A stretch of 46,443 bases of DNA from JACPDD01 sp040900105 (lineage in GTDB: Bacteria; Patescibacteriota; Microgenomatia; Levybacterales; UBA12049): NCBI GenBank assembly GCA_040900105.1, contig JBBDZP010000010.1:1-46443 (forward strand). Reading direction: 5' to 3'. Both the position numbers and the translations under genes were made by a program. The stretch's first letter is position 1. Each line of letters begins with the position of its first letter. Shown in pieces: positions 37,587-43,269 of this stretch. The notes below the pieces were generated by a model. The model was given only the letters and a program-made list of their open reading frames with translations, was not told the DNA's origin and searched no databases.

Positions 37587-38867
37587 ATGAAATATACAAA
37601 AAGGATTTTTAAGAATAGACTTACTCTTATATCAATTACAGATTTATCAACAAGTGCTGTAACAATAGAAGCATATGTTAGGGCTGGGTTTAGATTCGAT
37701 CCAATAGATAAGCCGGGTCTCTCTCATTTTACGGAACATATAATTTTTAATGCCACAAATAGCTCTCCGAATCTTAGCAAGTTAGCTCAAAATGTTGAAA
37801 GATATGGAGGTTGGCGCAGTGCATTTACATGGGTTGAAAATCAAAAACATACTATTCATTTGCCAAAAGATAATTTTGTAGACGGAGCTAAATTAATGTT
37901 AGGAACGATTTTCGAACCACCCATTACAGAGTCTGAAATAAAGAAAGAGAAGGGTGTAGTAAAAGAAGAAATTCTCAGAAATAAATCCGATCCTTCAAAA
38001 GGGATTTGGGATTATGCTTGGTTTCCTCTATTTTTTCAAGGGACAAGTTTATCCAGACCCTACTCTGGCACTGTAGAAGATATCTCAAAGATTTCTAAAT
38101 CAGACGTAAGTTCGTTTGTTTCTAGTTATTTTCGGCCCGAAAATGTCGTTATATTTGTTGCCGGCGACTTGGAACCAGCATGCATACAAGAAGTAGTTGA
38201 TAAATACAGCAAGAAATATACAAGTAGTTCTAAAAAAGAAAACGTGGTTCCTCTTGCTCCAAAAATAAAGAAGCAGGTACTCGTACACACTGATGCTTCC
38301 TATTATCAAACATCTATAGCTATTGGTATAAAAACAGTTCCTTTTAATTCTCAATTAAAATCTAGATTAGATATCTTACTGGATATGTTATCAGGATATT
38401 TCGGAACACCTCTAATACAAGAACTAAGAGATAAGGGAGGTCTTATATATACATGGTATTCATTTCAAGACAACTTAAGTGATAATGGATATTTACTATT
38501 TAACATTTCAGTAGACCACAAGAATGTAAATCTAGTAACAAAAATAGTGCTTCAGGAATTCTCTAGGTTTGCAAGAGGCGATTTTAAAGAGGAGGAAGTA
38601 GAAAAGGCAAAAAGCCATTTAATTGGGAGTATTTTAGCTAATACTGAGACAGGACGAGACTATATAGAATGGTATGGGTTACAAGAATTGCTAAGCCCCA
38701 AGAAAATATTACACATTGAAGATAAAATAAAGATATATAAAGAAATTAATAGCCGAGAGCTTAAGGATATCGCTTCGCAATGTTTTAATAGAAACAACAT
38801 ATTTATAGCGGCTGTTGGAAGTGCTGATGAGACTTCTTTGTCAAAATTAATATTAGAATGGAGATAG
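37587..38867 (+). CDS. M16-family zinc metallopeptidase
   Basis: Predicted processing peptidase of the pitrilysin/insulinase family; 426 aa, one half-barrel pair as in bacterial PqqL/processing-peptidase-like proteins. The inverted zinc motif HFTEH is at residues 47-51, with the third ligand Glu near residue 120 in VVKEEILRN. The C-terminal half carries the family's RxxY-type region (ELRDKGGLIYTWYSF). No signal peptide, so it is probably cytosolic. It lies between recA and recX and overlaps recX by ten bases. The 97 bases before it hold only a small hairpin (AAGGGA/TTTCCTT). Confidence 0.85.
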   Translation: MKYTKRIFKNRLTLISITDLSTSAVTIEAYVRAGFRFDPIDKPGLSHFTEHIIFNATNSSPNLSKLAQNVERYGGWRSAFTWVENQKHTIHLPKDNFVDGAKLMLGTIFEPPITESEIKKEKGVVKEEILRNKSDPSKGIWDYAWFPLFFQGTSLSRPYSGTVEDISKISKSDVSSFVSSYFRPENVVIFVAGDLEPACIQEVVDKYSKKYTSSSKKENVVPLAPKIKKQVLVHTDASYYQTSIAIGIKTVPFNSQLKSRLDILLDMLSGYFGTPLIQELRDKGGLIYTWYSFQDNLSDNGYLLFNISVDHKNVNLVTKIVLQEFSRFARGDFKEEEVEKAKSHLIGSILANTETGRDYIEWYGLQELLSPKKILHIEDKIKIYKEINSRELKDIASQCFNRNNIFIAAVGSADETSLSKLILEWR

Positions 38868-39322
38868 ATAGTTTTGAAAAGTATTGGAATTCCTCGTTAA
38901 AATTTTTATCTTACCGTCCTAGGTCTGAAAAGGAAGTAAGAGATAACCTACTTAAGAAAAAAGCTACCCAAGAAGTTATTGAAGCAGTAATTAAAAGACT
39001 TAAGGGGCATAAATTTATAAATGATGAAGAATTCGCAAGCTGGTTTGTAAGGAGTAGGATTGGTGTCAAACCAAAGGCTGCAAGAATTATAAAGATGGAA
39101 TTAAAGCAAAAAGGAATAAGCGAGGAAACAATTGACAATTTACAATTTACAATTGACGATTTGGAAAATGCAAAGAAGCTTTTGGAGAAAAAGGTTGAAA
39201 GATATAAAAATTTGGAGAGAAATGAGATCTATAACAAGTTGGGAAGTTTTCTTGCCCGCCGGGGGTTTGATTGGGATACAGTAAAAAAAGCAATCGATGG
39301 AGTTATCTTCGAAAGCCATTGA
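38858..39322 (+). CDS. recX: Regulatory protein RecX
   Basis: Modulator that caps or dissolves RecA filaments; 154 aa. Three-helix repeats typical of RecX: FLSYRPRSEKEVRDNLLKKK, INDEEFASWFVRSR, KAARIIKMELKQKGIS, and near the end KLGSFLARRGFDWDTVKKAI. In the middle the segment TIDNLQFTIDDLE is encoded by four 7-bp units (39129-39156), so it is repeat-derived. The gene is coupled to the M16 peptidase, which separates it from recA. Confidence 0.85.
   Translation: MEIDSFEKYWNSSLKFLSYRPRSEKEVRDNLLKKKATQEVIEAVIKRLKGHKFINDEEFASWFVRSRIGVKPKAARIIKMELKQKGISEETIDNLQFTIDDLENAKKLLEKKVERYKNLERNEIYNKLGSFLARRGFDWDTVKKAIDGVIFESH
39129..39156 (+). repeat. 7-bp tandem array inside recX
   Basis: CAATTGA, CAATTTA, CAATTTA, CAATTGA, followed by CGATTTG. 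It encodes TIDNLQFTIDDL. Confidence 0.85.
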
Positions 39323-39350
39323 GGAGCTGGCAGCCCAGCTTATAATTCTC

Positions 39351-39359
39351 TGATATAAT
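39351..39359 (+). promoter_or_regulatory. Extended -10 promoter of the acetyltransferase gene (leaderless)
   Basis: TGA followed by TATAAT (39354-39359), six bases before the ATG at 39366; no convincing -35. Confidence 0.6.
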
Positions 39360-39365
39360 TGCCTT

Positions 39366-39911
39366 ATGAAAGTGTTTATCGAAAGAGACAATATTGTTCT
39401 TAAGCAATTTAACCTTACCGAAGCAAAGAATTTATTTGAATTAGTTGACCAAAACAGACAGTATTTGGAAAAGTGGCTTTCTTGGGTTGAGAAAACGAAA
39501 TCAGTAAAAGACATTGAAGATTTTATAAAGAAAGAGAGTGAAAAATTTGGCAAAGGAGAAGGAATATGTCTTGGAATTTGGTGTGATAAAGAACTCGCTG
39601 GCGTAATAAGCTTTAATTTCATTAACAAAATGAATAAAAGCGGAAATATTGGATATTGGCTAGATGAAAAACATCAAGGAAAAGGAATAATAACTAATGC
39701 TTGCAGATTGTTAATTGATTATGGTTTTAAAACTTTAAAACTACATAGAGTTGATATTTCCCATGCAATGGGCAATGAAAGAAGTGCAGGAGTTATAAAA
39801 AGACTTGGATTTGTTCATGAGGGACACTTTAGAAAATCTGAACTAATACAGGCGGGATTTGCGGATCAGGAATATTACGGTTTATTAGCTGACGAGTGGG
39901 GAAAGCAATAG
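39366..39911 (+). CDS. GNAT acetyltransferase, RimJ/RimL-like
   Basis: Transfers an acetyl group from acetyl-CoA to an amine; 181 aa. The acetyl-CoA loop is EKHQGKGIITNA (about residues 100-111), preceded by the strand IGYWLDE and followed by NERSAGVIKRLGFVHEGHFR, the usual motif B of the RimL/SpeG-like branch that modifies protein N-termini or small amines. Substrate unknown. It has its own leaderless promoter and no operon partner. Confidence 0.85.
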   Translation: MKVFIERDNIVLKQFNLTEAKNLFELVDQNRQYLEKWLSWVEKTKSVKDIEDFIKKESEKFGKGEGICLGIWCDKELAGVISFNFINKMNKSGNIGYWLDEKHQGKGIITNACRLLIDYGFKTLKLHRVDISHAMGNERSAGVIKRLGFVHEGHFRKSELIQAGFADQEYYGLLADEWGKQ

Positions 39912-39992
39912 TTTTCAAATAAAGCACCTCTTAATGTTATCAATATAAGTGGATATAGCTTTGGCTAAACTTTACTAAGGTCAAACGAGCAA

Positions 39993-40022
39993 TTGACGAG
40001 AAGATAGGACGCGGAGTATAAT
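39993..40022 (+). promoter_or_regulatory. Promoter of rny
   Basis: TTGACG (39993-39998), 18-base spacer, TATAAT (40017-40022). Predicted start about 40029. Confidence 0.7.
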
Positions 40023-40029
40023 TGCATAA

Positions 40030-40122
40030 GACAAGAGGAAAGATGTCCTATGAGAAATAGTAGTTTTAGAAAATATACATCTTCAAAGATCCTAAGCTAG
40101 CGCTGGGTTCCTCCTTTCTGTC
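40030..40122 (+). promoter_or_regulatory. Structured rny leader with a 5'-end stem and anti-Shine-Dalgarno mimic
   Basis: GACAAGAGGA (40030-40039) pairs with TCCTTTCTGTC (40112-40122, one bulged C), and the adjoining AAGATGT (40040-40046) pairs with ACATCTT (40077-40083). The 5' end of the transcript is thus buried in a three-way junction. The right arm reads CCTCCTTTCT, the same as the usual 3' end of bacterial 16S rRNA. No Shine-Dalgarno precedes the start codon. Confidence 0.55.
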
Positions 40123-40135
40123 TTCAAATATAAAT

Positions 40136-41401
40136 ATGGCACAAGATCAAGATTTAGTAGTTTTAGAAAAAAAGCTTCTTGAGAAAGAAGAAAGACTTGA
40201 GGAGCAAAAGCTAAAATTAGAAAAAGAGCAAGAAAAGCTAACTCATGCAAAAGAAGAGTATTCAGAGAAGCTTCAAAAAATAACTTCTCTAACTGAAGAA
40301 GAAGCAAAAAAAGAATTACTTAGTGAAGTAGAGCAAAGGCAAACGCAAGTTGTTGCAAAAATTATTAAGGAAAGAGAAGAAGAAGCAAAGAGAACTGCTG
40401 ATAAAAAGGCTCAAGAAATCCTAGTTGAGAGCATGCGTCACGGCGCCCTTAACTACATTGCGGAGTATACTGTCTCTACAATTCAGATCCCAAACGAAGA
40501 CATTAAGGGCAGAATCATTGGGAAAGAAGGAAGGAATATTAGAGCCTTTGAGCAGGCAACGGGCGTAGATGTTGACTTAGATGAAGAAGGAATAATAAGG
40601 CTCTCTTCTTTTGATCAGATAAGACGCGAAGTAGCAAGAAGATCTCTGGAGAAGCTTGTAAAGGATACAAGAATTCAACCTTTTAGAATTGAGGAAATTG
40701 TTGCCCAGTCAAAGCAGGAGCTTGATAAGGTTCTTCTGGAAGAGGGAGAAAAGCTTGCACAAGAAGCAGGAGTCTTTAATCTCCCAGCCGAGATCCTATC
40801 AGTTCTGGGGCGATTTAAATTTAGGACCTCTTATGGACAAAACCTGGTGGTCCACACACTTGAAGAGACAAAGATAGGTGTGCATATAGCCCAGGAAATT
40901 GGAGCAGACGCAAATATTGTAAGACTAGGATGCCTATTTCATGATATTGGAAAAGTTTTAGAAGGAGATGGAAGTCACGTAAAACTTGGAGTAGAATTCT
41001 TAAAACGCCATAACATTGCGGAGCCTATTATTAACTGTGTTGCAGAACATCATGAAGACAAGCCTTTCTCATCCCTAGAATCGGTTATTGTTTCTATCTC
41101 CGATGCAATATCGGGAGCAAGGCCGGGCGCTCGCTACGAGGACTATGAAGGATATGTAAAAAGGCTTACCGAGATGGAAGAAATTGCCAAAAAATACGAA
41201 GGAGTAGAAGACGCTTATGCATTTGAAGCAGGACGAGAACTGCGTGTCATCATAAATCCGGGAACTTTGGATGATGCACAAACAGTTCTTGCTGCGGATA
41301 AGATAAGGGATGAAATAAGCAAGGCATCTCTGGCAATTCCAGGAGAAGTTAAAGTTACGGCAATTAGAGAATTCCGCGCAGTGTCCCAGGAGAACACCTA
41401 A
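40136..41401 (+). CDS. rny: Ribonuclease Y, soluble form without membrane anchor
   Basis: Endoribonuclease that starts mRNA decay; 421 aa against about 520 in Bacillus. It begins directly with the coiled coil (LEKKLLEKEERLEEQKLKLEKE and on, to about residue 100). The KH domain follows with GRIIGKEGRNIRAFE near residue 124, then the HD domain with catalytic His269-Asp270 in LFHDIGK and the conserved SGARPGAR. The N-terminal membrane helix of the family is absent. The frame upstream of the ATG is the structured leader and offers no hydrophobic segment. It would therefore work in the cytosol. Confidence 0.93.
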   Translation: MAQDQDLVVLEKKLLEKEERLEEQKLKLEKEQEKLTHAKEEYSEKLQKITSLTEEEAKKELLSEVEQRQTQVVAKIIKEREEEAKRTADKKAQEILVESMRHGALNYIAEYTVSTIQIPNEDIKGRIIGKEGRNIRAFEQATGVDVDLDEEGIIRLSSFDQIRREVARRSLEKLVKDTRIQPFRIEEIVAQSKQELDKVLLEEGEKLAQEAGVFNLPAEILSVLGRFKFRTSYGQNLVVHTLEETKIGVHIAQEIGADANIVRLGCLFHDIGKVLEGDGSHVKLGVEFLKRHNIAEPIINCVAEHHEDKPFSSLESVIVSISDAISGARPGARYEDYEGYVKRLTEMEEIAKKYEGVEDAYAFEAGRELRVIINPGTLDDAQTVLAADKIRDEISKASLAIPGEVKVTAIREFRAVSQENT

Positions 41402-41419
41402 TCTTACCTAATTGATATA

Positions 41420-41448
41420 TTGACAACATTCCGTTTTCATTGTATTGT
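41420..41448 (+). promoter_or_regulatory. Promoter of the HU gene
   Basis: TTGACA (41420-41425), 17-base spacer, TATTGT (41443-41448). Predicted start about 41455, giving a leader of about 98 bases. Confidence 0.7.
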
Positions 41449-41457
41449 TAAGCTAAA

Positions 41458-41545
41458 TTAAGGAGCCCGCCTAAGCTTGCCGTTCGCCTTTTCAATTCTA
41501 TTCGAATACGGCTCACGGAGCGCTTGAGCGGCGGACAGGGGGGTG
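41458..41545 (+). promoter_or_regulatory. Structured HU leader between two Shine-Dalgarno-like sites
   Basis: TTAAGGAG (41458-41465) is followed by CCGCCTAAGC (41467-41476) pairing with GCTTGAGCGG (41522-41531, one mismatch), and inside it GCCGTTCG (41479-41486) pairing with CGAATACGGC (41503-41512, two bulged bases). GGGGGGTGA (41537-41545) then precedes the ATG by seven bases and is the working Shine-Dalgarno. Confidence 0.55.
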
Positions 41546-41552
41546 ATTATAA

Positions 41553-41825
41553 ATGACAAAAAGAGACCTTATTGAGGTAGTTGCCAAAAAAGCAAACCTA
41601 ACAAATAAAGCTTCAAGAGACGCAGTTCAAGCATTTATATTTTCAATCCGCGATTCGCTTAAAAGAGGAGAGAAAGTTGTAATCACTGGTTTTGGAACCT
41701 TTAGTGTAAGAAGCAGAGCGGAAAGAATTGGAAGAAATCCAAAAACGGGAGAAAAAATAACCATTTTAGCAAGGAAAGCACCAGGTTTTACTCCAGGAAA
41801 GACATTGAAGAAAGTTGTAAGGTAA
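41553..41825 (+). CDS. hup: DNA-binding protein HU
   Basis: Dimeric nucleoid protein that bends DNA; 90 aa, normal length. MTKRDLIEVVAKKANLTNKAS, the GFGTFSVRSRAERIGRNPKTGEKI core and the APGFTPGKTLKKVV end are diagnostic; the Pro that intercalates is in GRNPKTG. It is transcribed from its own strong promoter with a long structured leader. Single gene, so likely a homodimer. Confidence 0.96.
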   Translation: MTKRDLIEVVAKKANLTNKASRDAVQAFIFSIRDSLKRGEKVVITGFGTFSVRSRAERIGRNPKTGEKITILARKAPGFTPGKTLKKVVR

Positions 41826-41845
41826 AAGATTTAAAATAGAAATTT

Positions 41846-41854
41846 TGGTATAAT
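41846..41854 (+). promoter_or_regulatory. Extended -10 promoter of the AI-2E-family gene
   Basis: TGG followed by TATAAT (41849-41854), 14 bases before the ATG at 41869, so the leader would be about eight bases. Confidence 0.55.
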
Positions 41855-41868
41855 AACCAGAGTCAAAT

Positions 41869-42900
41869 ATGACCATTAGGCTTCGGACGGTTTTTTTTAT
41901 AATTCTAGCTTTACTAACGTGTTGGTTTTTATATCTTGAAAGAGCAATTCTTGCCCCTTTTGTGTTGGCTGCTATATTTGCTTATATCTTTAACCCTGTT
42001 GTCAGTTTTCTATCATCAAAAATAAAACTTCCCAGAACCATATCAATAATTCTTATCTGGGCAATAATAATTGGAGTTCTTATTGTTGGTGGAATGTTTA
42101 TTGTAAGGCGTGCAGTAGTAGAGCTTGCGGGCCTTAAAGAATATATACAAGATTGGACAGCTATGGCAAAAACGCAAGCTATTGCTCTGCCCGAATTTGT
42201 CAGGCCGACCCTTAACGAGACTCTTTCATCGCTGCAAAAAACTGTTCTTACAACTTCTATATCTCTCTTCTCGGTCTTTCCTCAAGCTGTGTCAGGGGTT
42301 ATTAGCTTCTTTATTTTTTTGGTATCCTCTTTTTATTTTCTCAAGGAAGGAAGGAATGTTTTTGATAAATTCTTAAATTTTATACCCCAGGATTACAGGC
42401 TAGAAGCAGAAATCCTTCTTAGAAAAATTAATGAAGTTTTGGGCGATTACCTAAGAGGGCAACTGCTTGTTATCCTGACTTCATTTCTATTGTTCTTTGC
42501 TTTCTACACAATAATCGGCGTCAAATTCGCATTAATGCTTGCTCTAGTTGCTGGATTTTTGGAAGTGGTTGTATTGATAGGACCGCTTGTCTCAGGAGTA
42601 TTAGCGGTTATAGTTGTCCTTCTTTCCGGAGTTTCTAATTTTAATTTAAGTCTTTTACAAGCAGTAGCTGTCGTTATAGTCGGCAATTTTATTATAAGAC
42701 AGATACAGGATTATGTTATTACGCCGGGCATTATGGGAAAAGTTGTTAAGCTTCACCCGCTTATTATCCTTTTTGCGGTTTTGGCAGGGGGACACATGGC
42801 GGGCATCCTAGGTCTAGTTCTCGCAGTGCCCATCGCCGCAGTTATAAGAATTATATTATTGTTTGTGGTTGATAAGATAAATGAGAAGAAGCAAGCTTGA
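41869..42900 (+). CDS. AI-2E family transporter (YdiK/PerM-like membrane protein)
   Basis: Polytopic membrane protein of 343 aa with about seven to eight hydrophobic segments: residues 8-40, 60-80, 145-160, 200-225, 228-250, 255-275 and 295-335. Typical features are the early ERAILAPFVLAAIFAYIFNPVV, the LRGQLLVILTSFLLFFAFYTIIGVKFA region and the late GGHMAGILGLVLAVPIAAVIRII. Family members include AI-2 exporters and sodium/proton antiporters, so the substrate is open. Its stop TGA overlaps the rnpB -35 region. Confidence 0.88.
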   Translation: MTIRLRTVFFIILALLTCWFLYLERAILAPFVLAAIFAYIFNPVVSFLSSKIKLPRTISIILIWAIIIGVLIVGGMFIVRRAVVELAGLKEYIQDWTAMAKTQAIALPEFVRPTLNETLSSLQKTVLTTSISLFSVFPQAVSGVISFFIFLVSSFYFLKEGRNVFDKFLNFIPQDYRLEAEILLRKINEVLGDYLRGQLLVILTSFLLFFAFYTIIGVKFALMLALVAGFLEVVVLIGPLVSGVLAVIVVLLSGVSNFNLSLLQAVAVVIVGNFIIRQIQDYVITPGIMGKVVKLHPLIILFAVLAGGHMAGILGLVLAVPIAAVIRIILLFVVDKINEKKQA

Positions 42901-42925
42901 TTTTAGCCTCTAAATTTAGTAAAAT
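42897..42925 (+). promoter_or_regulatory. Promoter of rnpB
   Basis: TTGATT (42897-42902), 17-base spacer, TAAAAT (42920-42925). The predicted start at about 42931 coincides with the first base pair of the RNA's P1 helix. Confidence 0.7.
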
Positions 42926-42929
42926 ACCC

Positions 42930-43267
42930 ATGCTCTAGGAAGAAGGACCGCTACTGTGTTGACTTAATATCAATATAGAGGAAAGTCCAGACAGGTTTAA
43001 AGCCGGGGATGGAGCGTAAGCTCCGACTAGAAATAGCTGGTTTCCAAGTCTTTTACCTACATGTGGGATTTGGAACAGGTTCTGAATTAACAGGACTTGA
43101 GAGCAACAGAGACGAGTAGGTGTGAAACGGGCAATCCTACCTGCTGCAACCTCCGAATGATGCGTTCTGCATTGCAGAATTACCTTGCTTTAGGGGAGCA
43201 TCAAAGTTAGAGGGCATAGATAGATTGCGGTAAAAACAGAATCTGGCTTATTCTCTTCCTAGAGCAT
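42930..43267 (+). ncRNA. rnpB: RNase P RNA
   Basis: Catalytic RNA that matures tRNA 5' ends; about 338 nt. The two ends form P1 perfectly (ATGCTCTAGGAAG with CTTCCTAGAGCAT). The universal P4 strands are present: GAGGAAAGTCC at 42978-42988 and ACAGAATCTGGCTTAT at 43236-43251, with a C-to-U change in the second that still pairs with G. A GTGTGAAACGGG stretch near 43121 matches the J11/12 region. A T-run overlaps and follows the 3' P1 strand and may end transcription. Confidence 0.95.
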
Positions 43268-43269
43268 TT

